The position numbers were made by a program, and so were the translations under genes. A stretch of DNA of 64,000 nucleotides from Rubrivivax sp963788035 (GTDB lineage Bacteria > Pseudomonadota > Gammaproteobacteria > Burkholderiales > Burkholderiaceae_C), in assembly GCA_963788035.1 (NCBI GenBank), contig CAWBFC010000005.1, positions 372,001 to 436,000 of the forward strand, written 5' to 3'. Positions 35,170 to 43,109 of the stretch are shown in pieces. Under the pieces are notes generated by a model. The model was not told the origin of the DNA and searched no databases. It saw nothing but the letters and a program-made list of their open reading frames with translations. Within the stretch, counting starts at the first letter, position 1. Every line of letters starts with the position of its first letter.

Positions 35170-35619
35170 ATGTCCGAAGCCGAATCGCAGATGTCCGAAG
35201 AGGACAAGATGGCCGCCGAATGGGCGGCCGCCCTGGCCGAGGCCAAGCCTGCCAGCAACGAGGTCGCCAGCGAGCTGGCCGGGCCCAGCGAAAGCGTGGC
35301 CCCGGCGCAGTTCGCGAACTTCCAGTCGGTGCAGGCCCAGACCACGGGCACGGGCAACGACATCAACATGATCCTGGACATCCCGGTCCAGCTGACCGTG
35401 GAACTGGGCCGCACACGCATCCCCATCAAGCACATCCTGCAACTGGCGCAAGGCTCGGTGGTGGAGCTGGAAACCCTGGCCGGCGAACCGATGGACGTGC
35501 TGGTCAACGGCTACCTCATCGCCCAGGGCGAGGTGGTGGTGGTGAACGACAAGTTCGGCATCCGGCTGACCGACATCGTCACGCCCAGCGAGCGCATGCG
35601 CCGCCTTTCGAGAACCTGA
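35170..35619 (+). CDS. fliN: flagellar motor switch protein FliN
   Basis: A 149-residue C-ring component. The first 60 residues or so are variable and acidic. The SpoA domain runs from about residue 65 to the end (MILDIPVQLTVELGRTRIPI, then GEPMDVLVNGYLIAQGEVVVVNDKFGIRLTDIV), a near-perfect family match. Together with FliM it forms the rim of the C-ring and helps dock the export ATPase. The start ATG lies one base after the fliM stop. Confidence 0.95.
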   Translation: MSEAESQMSEEDKMAAEWAAALAEAKPASNEVASELAGPSESVAPAQFANFQSVQAQTTGTGNDINMILDIPVQLTVELGRTRIPIKHILQLAQGSVVELETLAGEPMDVLVNGYLIAQGEVVVVNDKFGIRLTDIVTPSERMRRLSRT

Positions 35620-35624
35620 TCCAC

Positions 35625-35996
35625 ATGCCGCTGAACATCACCTCGCTGCTGTGGTTTGTGGCCATCGTGGCCATGATCCCGCTGACGCTGTGGCTGCTGA
35701 AACGCACGCCCATGGGCGGCGCTGGCGGCCGGCCCGGCGCGCCGCGCACGGTGGCGGTGCTGCCGCTGTCGGCGCAGCAGAAGATCGTCACCGTGGAAGT
35801 GGGCCAGGGCGAAGAACGCCTGTGGCTGGTGCTGGGTGTCAGCGCCCAGGGCGTGCGCACGCTGCACACCATGGCCGCGCAGGGCGACGCCGCCGATGCG
35901 CAGCACACCCTGCCCGCGCCGCCTGCGGCCACCTTCGCGCAGCTGCTCACGCGCCTGAAGGGCCAGCCGCCCGGGAGCGACGACCGTGCGCGTTGA
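35625..35996 (+). CDS. fliO: flagellar biosynthetic protein FliO
   Basis: A 123-residue bitopic membrane protein that helps FliP assemble in the export gate. Residues about 6-25 form the membrane helix (LLWFVAIVAMIPLTLWLLKR). A small cytosolic FliO domain follows (RTVAVLPLSAQQKIVTVEVGQ, about residues 42-80). The tail is Pro/Ala-rich. The frame was read from the ATG at 35625, five bases after the fliN stop. Its last bases overlap the proposed fliP start. Confidence 0.88.
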   Translation: MPLNITSLLWFVAIVAMIPLTLWLLKRTPMGGAGGRPGAPRTVAVLPLSAQQKIVTVEVGQGEERLWLVLGVSAQGVRTLHTMAAQGDAADAQHTLPAPPAATFAQLLTRLKGQPPGSDDRAR

Positions 35997-36780
35997 AAGC
36001 TTCATGCACCACACACTTTCCGTGTTAGGCCGCTGCAAACTGCCGCTCACCGGCCTGGGGCTGATGCTGGCCGCCAGCGCTGCGCTGGCCCAGGGCAGCA
36101 GCCCCGGCGGCACGCTGCCGCTCGTCATCGGCCAGGGCCCCGGCGGCAACAGCTACTCGGTGCCCATCCAGACCCTGCTGTTCTTCAGCGCGCTCAGCTT
36201 CCTGCCCGCGGTGCTGCTGCTGATGACGGCCTTCACGCGCATCGTCATCGTGCTGAGCCTCTTGCGCCAGGCGCTGGGCACGCAGGCCGCGCCGCCCAAC
36301 CAGGTGATCGTGGGCCTGAGCCTCTTCCTCACCTTCTTCGTGATGGGGCCCACCTTCGACAAGGTGTATGAAAAGGCCTACGCGCCCTATGCCGCCGGCC
36401 AGATGGCGGTAGACCAGGCGCTGAAAGAAGGCGTGGTGCCCATCCGCGAATGGATGCTGAAGCAGACGCGCCAGAGCGACGTGATGCTCTTCGCGCGCCT
36501 GGCCAAGCTGCCGGCCGACGTGAAAGGCGAAGACGTGCCGCTCACGGTGCTGGTGCCGGCCTTCGTGACCAGCGAGCTGAAAAGCGCCTTCCAGATCGGC
36601 TTCATGATCTTCATCCCCTTCCTCGTCATCGACATGATCGTGGCGAGCATGCTGATGAGCCTGGGCATGATGATGTTGAGCCCGGTGCTGGTGGCCCTGC
36701 CCTTCAAGCTGATGCTCTTCGTGCTGGCCGACGGCTGGAACCTCTTGCTGGGTTCGCTGGCCGCCTCATTTGCCACCTAG
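35986..36780 (+). CDS. fliP: flagellar biosynthetic protein FliP
   Basis: A 264-residue core subunit of the flagellar export gate in the membrane. An N-terminal signal-like hydrophobic segment ends near ASAALA-QGSSPGG. The FliP domain follows, with helices at about 63-85 (FFSALSFLPAVLLLMTAFTRI), about 105-122, about 206-225 and about 237-260. Family signatures FIPFLVIDMIVASMLMSLGM and MMLSPVLVALPFKLMLFV are clear. The start is taken as GTG 35986, because GGGAG lies eight bases ahead and it couples to fliO. The ATG at 36004 is a good alternative with no clear ribosome site. Confidence 0.94.
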   Translation: MRVESFMHHTLSVLGRCKLPLTGLGLMLAASAALAQGSSPGGTLPLVIGQGPGGNSYSVPIQTLLFFSALSFLPAVLLLMTAFTRIVIVLSLLRQALGTQAAPPNQVIVGLSLFLTFFVMGPTFDKVYEKAYAPYAAGQMAVDQALKEGVVPIREWMLKQTRQSDVMLFARLAKLPADVKGEDVPLTVLVPAFVTSELKSAFQIGFMIFIPFLVIDMIVASMLMSLGMMMLSPVLVALPFKLMLFVLADGWNLLLGSLAASFAT

Positions 36781-36789
36781 GACCGAACG

Positions 36790-37059
36790 ATGGAAGCCCA
36801 ACAGGTTTTGACAACGGGCCAGCACGGCCTGTGGATGCTGCTGATCGTCAGCGCACCGGTGCTGCTGGTGGTGCTGATCGTGGGCCTGGTGGTCAGCATC
36901 TTCCAGGCGGCCACGCAGATCAACGAGGCCACGCTGAGTTTCGTGCCCAAGGTCATCGCCGCCGTGGCGGTGCTGACCATCGCCGGGCCCTGGATGCTGT
37001 CGACGCTGGTGGAATTCATCCAGGCCACCTTGCAGGCCATACCCGGCGCGGTGGGGTGA
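36790..37059 (+). CDS. fliQ: flagellar biosynthetic protein FliQ
   Basis: An 89-residue export-gate subunit with two long membrane helices (residues about 14-38 and 52-78). The family motif ATQINEATLSFVPKVIA sits between them. The sequence is a clean match in length (E. coli 89). It lies nine bases after fliP and 22 bases before fliR, in the invariant order P-Q-R. Confidence 0.95.
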   Translation: MEAQQVLTTGQHGLWMLLIVSAPVLLVVLIVGLVVSIFQAATQINEATLSFVPKVIAAVAVLTIAGPWMLSTLVEFIQATLQAIPGAVG

Positions 37060-37081
37060 CATTGCCAGCAGGCGAGAGCCC

Positions 37082-37855
37082 GTGATCACCTTCACCGAAG
37101 CGCAGATCGTCGCCTGGCTGACGCCGCTGCTGTGGCCGTTTCTGCGCGCGCTGGCGCTCTTCCAGGCGCTGCCGGTGCTGGGCACGCGCACGGTACCGCT
37201 GCGCGTGCGCATCGGCCTGGCGGCCTTCATCGCGCTGGCCTCGCAGGGCAGCCTGCCGCCGCTGGCCCCCGAGATCGCCGCGCTGCCGCTGGACGCGCCA
37301 CCCATGCTGCTGCTCATCGTGCAGCAGGTGGTCATCGGCCTGAGCCTCGGGTTTGCGGTGCGCATCGTCTTTGCCGCGGTCGAATTCGCGGGCGAAGTCA
37401 TCGGCCTGCAGATGGGCCTGAACTTCGCGGGTTTCTTCGATCCGCTCTCGGCCAGCACCGCCACCGCCACCAGCCGCTTTTTCGGCACCATGGTGGCCTG
37501 GCTCTTCATCGTGATGAACGGCCACTTGCTCGTCATCGGCGCGCTGGTGCAGAGTTTCAACGCCTTCCCGGTGGGGCCCGAGCCCTTCGCCTTCTTGCGT
37601 CAGATGCAGCCGCAGCAATGGGGCGCGGAGATCTTCAGCACCGGTCTGTGGATCGCCCTGCCCCTGGTGAGCATGCTGCTCTTCGTGAACCTGGTGCTGG
37701 GCACCATCTCGCGCGTGGCGCCGCAGATCAACATCTTCGCCATCGGCTTCCCGGTCACGCTGGGCGTGGGGCTGCTCGGCCTGCTGGCCACGCTGCCGTT
37801 GATGCAGCAGCCTTTCACGATGGCACTGGAGCGGCTGCTGCGGCACTTCCAGTAG
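37082..37855 (+). CDS. fliR: flagellar biosynthetic protein FliR
   Basis: A 257-residue polytopic inner-membrane protein that completes the FliP-FliQ-FliR export gate. It has about six hydrophobic spans. Family-typical segments are LALFQALPVLGTRTVPLRVRIGLA near residue 20, VEFAGEVIGLQMGLNFAGFFDP near residue 100 and LLFVNLVLGTISRVAPQINIFAIGFPV near residue 200. The start codon is a GTG at 37082. It is the last flagellar gene; no flhB follows and the next gene is convergent. Confidence 0.94.
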   Translation: MITFTEAQIVAWLTPLLWPFLRALALFQALPVLGTRTVPLRVRIGLAAFIALASQGSLPPLAPEIAALPLDAPPMLLLIVQQVVIGLSLGFAVRIVFAAVEFAGEVIGLQMGLNFAGFFDPLSASTATATSRFFGTMVAWLFIVMNGHLLVIGALVQSFNAFPVGPEPFAFLRQMQPQQWGAEIFSTGLWIALPLVSMLLFVNLVLGTISRVAPQINIFAIGFPVTLGVGLLGLLATLPLMQQPFTMALERLLRHFQ

Positions 37856-37882
37856 GGCCGCAGAAGCTCGCTGCGCAGAGGC

Positions 37883-40129
37883 TCAGAACGGGTAGTGCCG
37901 CTCGGTGGTCTGCACCGTGATCCAGCGCAGCTCGGTGAACTCGTGCACGCCGGCCTTGCCGCCGAAGCGGCCCAGGCCCGAAGCCTTCACGCCGCCGAAA
38001 GGCATCTGCGCTTCGTCGTGCACCGTGGGGCCGTTGACGTGGCAGATGCCGCTCTCGATGCGACGCGCCACGTTCATCGCACGCGCCACGTCCTTGCCGA
38101 ACACCGCCGACGAGAGGCCGTACTCGTTGTCGTTGGCGCAATCCACCGCGGCGTCAACGCCGTCCACGCGCACCACGCACTTCACGGGGCCGAAGGTCTC
38201 CTCGTGGTAGATGCGCATCTTGCGCGTGACGTGGTCGAGGATGGTGGCCGGCATCAGCGTGTCGGTGGTCTTGCCGCCGCACACCAGCTTGGCGCCCTTG
38301 GCCAGTGCGTCGTCGATCAGCGCGTTGCAGTGCTCCACCGTGCCCATGCCGATGACGCTGCCCAGCACCACGGGCTCGGGCTTGCGGGGGTCGCCCAGCG
38401 GCAGGCCCTTGGCCTTCTTCGCGAACTTGGCGACGAAGTCGTCGGCTATTCGGCCGTCGACGATGAAACGTTCGGTGCTCATGCAGATCTGGCCGCTGTT
38501 GGCAAAGGCGCCGAAAGCGGCGGCGTTGACGGCGGCATCGAGGTCGGCATCGTCCAGCACCACCATCGGCGCCTTGCCACCAAGTTCCAGCACCACGGGC
38601 TTGAGGTACTTCGCGCAGGTCATCGCGATGATCTTGCCCACGCGCGTGCTGCCGGTGAAGTTCACACGCCGCACGGCGGGGTGGGCCACCATCGCTTCCA
38701 CCACCTTGCCGGCATCGGCCGGGGCGTTGGTGATGTAGTTGACGACGCCGGGCGGGAAGCCGGCGTCTTGAAACGCCTCCACGATGAGCTGGTGCGTGCG
38801 CGGGCAGTTCTCGCTGCCTTTCAGCACCACGGTGTTGCCGCAGGCCAGCGGCACGCAGATGGCGCGCACGCCCAGGATGACCGGCGCGTTCCAGGGCGCG
38901 ATGCCCAGCACCACGCCCGCGGGCTGGCGCACGCCCATGGCGAGTGAACCGGGCACATCGCTGGGGATGATCTCGCCGGCGATCTGCGTGGTGAGCGCCG
39001 CGGCCTCGCGGATCATCCCTGCGGCCAGGTGCACGTTGAAGCCGGCCCACATGCCGGTGGCGCCGGTCTCGGCGGGCACGGCCTCGACGAACTTCGACGT
39101 CTTGGCTTCCAGCGCATCGGCGGCCTTCAGCAGCAACATGCGGCGTTCGGTGGGGCCGGTCTGGCTCCAAGTCTTGAAGGCTTCAGCGGCCGACTCCACC
39201 GCGGCCACCGCATCGGCCTCGCTGGCGGCTGGGGCGCGCGTGGCGATGCTGCCGTCCAGCGGGTTGCGGCGCTCGAAGGTGGCGCCACCTTCGGCAGAAA
39301 CGGCCAGGCCGTTGATGAGCATGCTGAGGTCGGACATGGGGGTCTCCTTGGAGTTGCCGGAAGTCTTGGATGAAGAGGCAGGCGCAGCGGCCTTGCCGAG
39401 GTAGGCCTGGCGGATGACGCTGCTGCGCGCAAGCAAAAAGGCCGGGCCGCTGGCCACCAGGCGGCCGCGCTCCAGCACATAGCCGCGGTCGGCAATGGCG
39501 AGCGCCTTGCGCACGTTCTGCTCGACCATCAGCACCGTGGTGCCGGCATCGGCAATGCGGCGCGCGATGGCGAGCAACTCGTCCACCATGCGCGGCGCCA
39601 GGCCCAGGCTGGGTTCGTCCAGCATCAAGAGGCGCGGCGCGCTCATCATCGCGCGCGCCACGGCCACCATCTGCTGTTCACCGCCGCTCATGGTGCCGGC
39701 CAGCTGCTGCGCACGTTCGGCGAGTTTCGGGAAATCCTTGAAGGCCGCCGCCAAACGCGCGGCGCGTTCGGCGGGCTTCACCAGCCAACCACCGAGTTCG
39801 AGGTTCTCGGCCACCGTCATCTGCGCAAAGAGCTGCCGGCCCTCGGGCACCAGCGCCAGCCCGCGCTGCACGATCTCGCTGGCCTTGGCGTCGGTGGGAA
39901 TCTCGTCGCCGTTGAGCTTGAGCTTGCCGCCGCGCGGGATGAGCCCCGCGATGGCCTTCAGCAGCGTGGTCTTGCCCGCGCCGTTGGGGCCGAGGATGAC
40001 GGTGACGCCAGGCCGCACCTCCAGCGCCAGATCGCGCAACACGAGGAAGGGGCCGTAGCCGGCCGACAGGCCTTCGATCTTGAGGTTCGCCAGCGGCTGG
40101 TCGAGCGCTGCTTCGATGTCGTTTTTCAT
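37883..40129 (-). CDS. fused LivF-type ABC ATPase / aldehyde dehydrogenase
   Basis: One 748-codon frame holds two normally separate proteins. Residues about 1-240 are a LivF-type ATP-binding subunit of a branched-chain-type ABC importer: Walker A GPNGAGKTT, signature TMSGGEQQ, Walker B LLMLDEPSLGL, ending at the usual RQAYLG. A linker of about 20 residues (AAAPASSSKTSGNSKETP) leads to M265. From there 484 residues are a complete NAD(P)-dependent aldehyde dehydrogenase of the salicylaldehyde/benzaldehyde/vanillin type, with catalytic Glu in LELGGKAP and Cys in NSGQICMSTER. No stop codon separates them. An AAGGAG lies six bases before the M265 codon, so the dehydrogenase is probably also made on its own. 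It may be a true fusion, or a stop codon lost recently. It is the last gene of livH-M-G-F. Confidence 0.88.
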   Translation of the reverse strand: MKNDIEAALDQPLANLKIEGLSAGYGPFLVLRDLALEVRPGVTVILGPNGAGKTTLLKAIAGLIPRGGKLKLNGDEIPTDAKASEIVQRGLALVPEGRQLFAQMTVAENLELGGWLVKPAERAARLAAAFKDFPKLAERAQQLAGTMSGGEQQMVAVARAMMSAPRLLMLDEPSLGLAPRMVDELLAIARRIADAGTTVLMVEQNVRKALAIADRGYVLERGRLVASGPAFLLARSSVIRQAYLGKAAAPASSSKTSGNSKETPMSDLSMLINGLAVSAEGGATFERRNPLDGSIATRAPAASEADAVAAVESAAEAFKTWSQTGPTERRMLLLKAADALEAKTSKFVEAVPAETGATGMWAGFNVHLAAGMIREAAALTTQIAGEIIPSDVPGSLAMGVRQPAGVVLGIAPWNAPVILGVRAICVPLACGNTVVLKGSENCPRTHQLIVEAFQDAGFPPGVVNYITNAPADAGKVVEAMVAHPAVRRVNFTGSTRVGKIIAMTCAKYLKPVVLELGGKAPMVVLDDADLDAAVNAAAFGAFANSGQICMSTERFIVDGRIADDFVAKFAKKAKGLPLGDPRKPEPVVLGSVIGMGTVEHCNALIDDALAKGAKLVCGGKTTDTLMPATILDHVTRKMRIYHEETFGPVKCVVRVDGVDAAVDCANDNEYGLSSAVFGKDVARAMNVARRIESGICHVNGPTVHDEAQMPFGGVKASGLGRFGGKAGVHEFTELRWITVQTTERHYPF
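39335..39349 (-). promoter_or_regulatory. internal ribosome binding site for free aldehyde dehydrogenase
   Basis: Within the fused frame, AAGGAG (39344-39349) precedes an ATG (39335-39337) by six bases, a textbook spacing. Translation from here yields the 484-residue aldehyde dehydrogenase (37883-39337), whose N-terminus MSDLSMLINGL fits stand-alone family members. The site predicts two products from one gene. Confidence 0.7.
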
Positions 40130-40872
40130 GCGGCTTCCACCATCTCGTCGCCGAGGTAAGCCTCGATCACTTCCGCATTGCGCACCACCTCGGCCGGCGT
40201 GCCGTCGGCGATCTTGCGGCCCTGGTGCAGCACGATCACACGCTCCACGTAGCGCAGCAGCGTCGTCACGGCGTGTTCGATCCAGATCACGGTCAAATCG
40301 AGTTCATCGCGCAGGCGGCGGATGAGCTGGGCCATCGCGTCTACTTCGCTTTCGGTCAGGCCCGCGGCCACCTCGTCCAGCAGCAGCAGCTTGGGCCGCG
40401 TGGCCAGCGCCATGCCGATTTCCAGCAGCCGCTGCTGGCTGGGTGTGATGGCGGCGGCCGGCAAATCGGCCTGGGCCTGCAGGCCGATGAGGTTGAGGAT
40501 GCTCGCGGCGTCTTTCAGCAGCCAACTCGCCGTGCGGTGGCGGCCGGCGAACTGCAGGCCGAAATCGATGTTCGCGGCGACGCTGAGTTCGGCAAAGACC
40601 CGCGGCGTCTGGAAGGTGCGCGCCACGCCGTGCTGGGCGTAGCGGTGCGGCTTGGCGCCGGTGAGGCGCTGGCCGCCGGCGTAGAGCTCGCCGCCCGTGG
40701 GCTCCACCACGCCCGAGAGCGCGTTGAAGAAGGTCGTCTTGCCCGCGCCGTTGGGGCCGATGATGCCGACGAGTTCACCGGGCGCGAAAGCTGCGCTCAC
40801 CTGGTCGACGGCGACCAGGCCGCCGAAGCGCACCGAGACTTCGCGTGCTTCCAGCAAGGGGTGGCCGTTCAT
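40126..40872 (-). CDS. livG: LivG-type branched-chain ABC transporter ATPase
   Basis: A 248-residue ABC ATPase. Walker A is GPNGAGKTT near residue 38, and the LivG hallmark ARTFQTPRVFAELSVAANI lies near residue 85. Walker B is LLLLDEVAAGLTESE. The ABC signature is atypical: ITPSQQ replaces the usual LSxGQQ/LPYGQQ, and DEV replaces DEP. The same words occur in a subgroup of LivG proteins, so it may still be active. ATP binding may depend mostly on LivF, which has a perfect signature. Its start overlaps livM by four bases and its end overlaps livF by four. Confidence 0.9.
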   Translation of the reverse strand: MNGHPLLEAREVSVRFGGLVAVDQVSAAFAPGELVGIIGPNGAGKTTFFNALSGVVEPTGGELYAGGQRLTGAKPHRYAQHGVARTFQTPRVFAELSVAANIDFGLQFAGRHRTASWLLKDAASILNLIGLQAQADLPAAAITPSQQRLLEIGMALATRPKLLLLDEVAAGLTESEVDAMAQLIRRLRDELDLTVIWIEHAVTTLLRYVERVIVLHQGRKIADGTPAEVVRNAEVIEAYLGDEMVEAA

Positions 40873-41873
40873 CGTGCGGTCTCCTGCTTCTTGGTGCTGA
40901 ACAGGTCGCGCCAGGCCTGGCGGATGTCGTCACGCCAGCCCGTGAAGGTGGCCCCCCTTATCGAGGCCAGCCCGCCCGGCAGGTAGAGCACGCACAGGAT
41001 GAGCAGCAGGCCCAGCGACATCATGTAGACCTGCGGCGCCTGCAGCCGCAGCGTTTCGGCCAGCAGGCTGAACACCACCGCGGCGATCAGCGGGCCCCAG
41101 AGCGTGGCGGCACCGCCGATCAGCGCGATCAGCACGGTCTGGAAGCCGATGAAGGGGTTGAAGACGGTGCCCGGGTCGATGTAGGTCCAGCGCACGCTCA
41201 TCGCCGCGCCCACGGCACCCGCGAAGGCGGCTGTCATTGCAAAGCCGGCGATCTTGATGAGCCGTGTGTTCACGCCCAGGGTCTGCGCACGCTGCTCGTC
41301 GGCGCCGATGCCCGCCATCGCCAGGCCGAAGCGGTTGCGGCGCACGACGATGCTGGTCAGGATGGCCAGCACCGCCAGGCCCAGCACGGTGAGGTAGATG
41401 GTGTCGCGCTCGGGCACTGTCACCAGCACGCGGCCCACGGTGCCGGTGACCTGCTTCTCCCAGTAGGTGATGGCGTGGCGGATGAGCTCGGTCATGCCGA
41501 AGGTCAGCACCGCGAAGTAGGTGCCGCGCAGGTGCAGCACGGCCGCGCCCATCACCACCGCCACCAGCGCCGCCATGCCCGCGCCCAAAGCGATGGCGCC
41601 CCACCAGCCGGTCTGCTCCATCCAGATGGCGCTGGCGTAGGCGCCGATGCCGAAAAACGCAGCGGTGGCCAGGCTGAGGTAGCGCGTGGTGCCGCAGAAC
41701 AGGCTCCAGCTGCTGGCCAGCGCGGCGTACATCAGGCAGGTGAGCGCCATGGACACCATGAACTCGCTGCCGTAGTAGGGCACGCTGAGCGCCCAGCCGG
41801 CCAGCGCAAACAGCACCAGCAGGTCACGCCGGGTCTGCGGCCCGATCTCGAAGGACTTCATCTCGAACTTCAT
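40869..41873 (-). CDS. livM: LivM-type branched-chain ABC transporter permease
   Basis: A 334-residue polytopic permease with about nine hydrophobic segments. The typical LivM words are present: LSLATAAFFGIGAYASAI near residue 67, FGMTELIRHAITYWEK near residue 135, and the EAA-like loop GIGADEQRAQTLGVNTRLIKI near residue 205. A cytosolic tail ends the protein. It pairs with LivH to form the membrane channel. The two transport genes are ten bases apart, and the ATPase genes overlap at both ends, so all four subunits are made from one transcript. Confidence 0.9.
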   Translation of the reverse strand: MKFEMKSFEIGPQTRRDLLVLFALAGWALSVPYYGSEFMVSMALTCLMYAALASSWSLFCGTTRYLSLATAAFFGIGAYASAIWMEQTGWWGAIALGAGMAALVAVVMGAAVLHLRGTYFAVLTFGMTELIRHAITYWEKQVTGTVGRVLVTVPERDTIYLTVLGLAVLAILTSIVVRRNRFGLAMAGIGADEQRAQTLGVNTRLIKIAGFAMTAAFAGAVGAAMSVRWTYIDPGTVFNPFIGFQTVLIALIGGAATLWGPLIAAVVFSLLAETLRLQAPQVYMMSLGLLLILCVLYLPGGLASIRGATFTGWRDDIRQAWRDLFSTKKQETAR

Positions 41874-41883
41874 GGCGACAGCC

Positions 41884-42762
41884 TTACTTGCGGGTGAAGA
41901 GGCCGTTGGGCCGCCACAGCAGCACGGCGATGAAGATGCCGTAGCTCAGCAGCGACTTGAGGGAGGGGTTGGTGAAGTGCATGCCCACGGCCTCGATCAC
42001 GCCCAAAGCGAGGCCGCCCACCAGCGCCCCGGCCATGCTGCCGAAGCCGCCCAGCGTGATGACGATGAGCGCCGTGACCGTGTAGGGCTCGCCCATGCTC
42101 GGGCTGATGGTGTAGGTCATGCTCAACAGGCAGCCGGCCACGCCACTGAGGCCCATGCCGATGCCGAACATCAGCGGGTGCAGCCGTGCGGTGTCGATGC
42201 CCACCAGCTGCGCGCCCGTGGGGCTTTGCATCAGCGCGCGCACGCCTTTGCCGTAGAGCGTTTTCTTCAGCACGATGATCAGTGCCGCGCTGAAGGCCAG
42301 GGCCAGCGCCAGCAGCAGCAGCTTGTTGGCGCTGAACTGTGCGCCGCCAATGGCGACGGGGTCGGCCATGAAGTCGTAGCCGCGCAGGTCGCCGCCCCAC
42401 ACAAGCTGCGCGAAGTTCTGCACCAGGAACATCAGGCCGAAACTCACCATCAGGCCGCGCGCCTCGAAGACATCGAGGTTGGGGCTGGTGCGCGTGAGGC
42501 GGCGGAAGGTGAGGCGGTGCACAGCGATGCCCAGGGCCATCAGCAGCGCGAAAGAGATCGGCACCATCAGCAGCGGCGAGATGCCGAAGGTGACATGCGC
42601 CGTCCACGTGAGGAAGGCCCCCACCATCAGGAACTCGCCATGCGCGATGTTCAACACGCGCATCAGCCCGTACTGCAGGTTCAGGCCCAAAGCGACGAGC
42701 GCGTAGACACCGCCGGTGATGAGGCCGGAGGCGATGAGTTCTAGCCAGGAGCCGAAGGACAT
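41884..42762 (-). CDS. livH: LivH-type branched-chain ABC transporter permease
   Basis: A 292-residue membrane permease of the LivH type. It starts LELIASGLITGGVYALVALGLNLQYGLMRVLNIAHGE, in which the GGVYAL and NIAHGE words are diagnostic. Later segments are MVSFGLMFLVQNFAQ and VITLGGFGSMAGALVGGLALGVIEA, the characteristic permease loop. With livM, livG and livF it should form a hydrophobic/branched-chain-type importer for an amino or aromatic acid. A gap of 347 bases with two large repeats separates it from the solute-binding protein. Confidence 0.9.
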   Translation of the reverse strand: MSFGSWLELIASGLITGGVYALVALGLNLQYGLMRVLNIAHGEFLMVGAFLTWTAHVTFGISPLLMVPISFALLMALGIAVHRLTFRRLTRTSPNLDVFEARGLMVSFGLMFLVQNFAQLVWGGDLRGYDFMADPVAIGGAQFSANKLLLLALALAFSAALIIVLKKTLYGKGVRALMQSPTGAQLVGIDTARLHPLMFGIGMGLSGVAGCLLSMTYTISPSMGEPYTVTALIVITLGGFGSMAGALVGGLALGVIEAVGMHFTNPSLKSLLSYGIFIAVLLWRPNGLFTRK

Positions 42763-42830
42763 GGTTGCTACTTGCGATGGTCTTGGTGAGCGTGTCGGCT
42801 TGTCGTTGTGTTGCCTTGCGGGCCACGGGC

Positions 42831-42914
42831 GCGGGGTGGCCCCTTGCGTTCATGTCCCCCGGGCCGGGCTGCGCCCGACCCTCCTCGTTTACTTCGCTCC
42901 AGGGGCCACCCCGC
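42831..42914 (-). repeat. structured repeat, copy A
   Basis: An 84-base element bounded by perfect 14-bp inverted ends (GCGGGGTGGCCCCT at 42831-42844 and its complement at 42901-42914). Read on the minus strand it holds GGAGCGAAGTAAA (42888-42900), an inner GC hairpin (GGGTCGGGCGCAGCCCGGCCC type), and GGACATGAACGCA (42845-42857). The whole can fold into a long outer stem with an inner arm. Confidence 0.7.
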
Positions 42915-42979
42915 ACCCGCGGCCAACTGCAGCGCAGGCGCGTGACGGTGGCTCACCACCCTGTCAGCGGCTCGGGTGG

Positions 42980-43065
42980 GTGGGGTGCCCTGCGGAGCGA
43001 AGTAAAGGGGGAGCCCTGGGCCTCAGGCCCAGGGCGGAGGACATGAGCGCAGCAGGGCACCCCAC
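42980..43065 (+). repeat. structured repeat, copy B (inverted relative to A)
   Basis: An 86-base element with perfect 14-bp inverted ends (GTGGGGTGCCCTGC at 42980-42993 and its complement at 43052-43065). It has the same internal order as copy A: GGAGCGAAGTAAA (42994-43006), an inner perfect 11-bp hairpin (43013-43035), and GGACATGAGCGCA (43039-43051). The inner hairpin and end sequences differ from copy A but keep pairing, so structure is conserved over sequence. Confidence 0.75.
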
Positions 43066-43109
43066 ACGCCCGAGCCCGCACACCAGCAGGCCCGCTTGCC
43101 CTGCAGCCC

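Larger units (their letters stand above)
42763..43109. other. 347-base intergenic region with a pair of inverted structured repeats
   Basis: No gene is seen here. The stretch is dominated by two inverted copies of a palindromic repeat, listed separately, with about 65 bases between them (42915-42979). Within the liv unit it separates the solute-binding gene from livH. It could end or attenuate transcription so that the binding protein is made in excess, as in many ABC operons. Confidence 0.7.
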
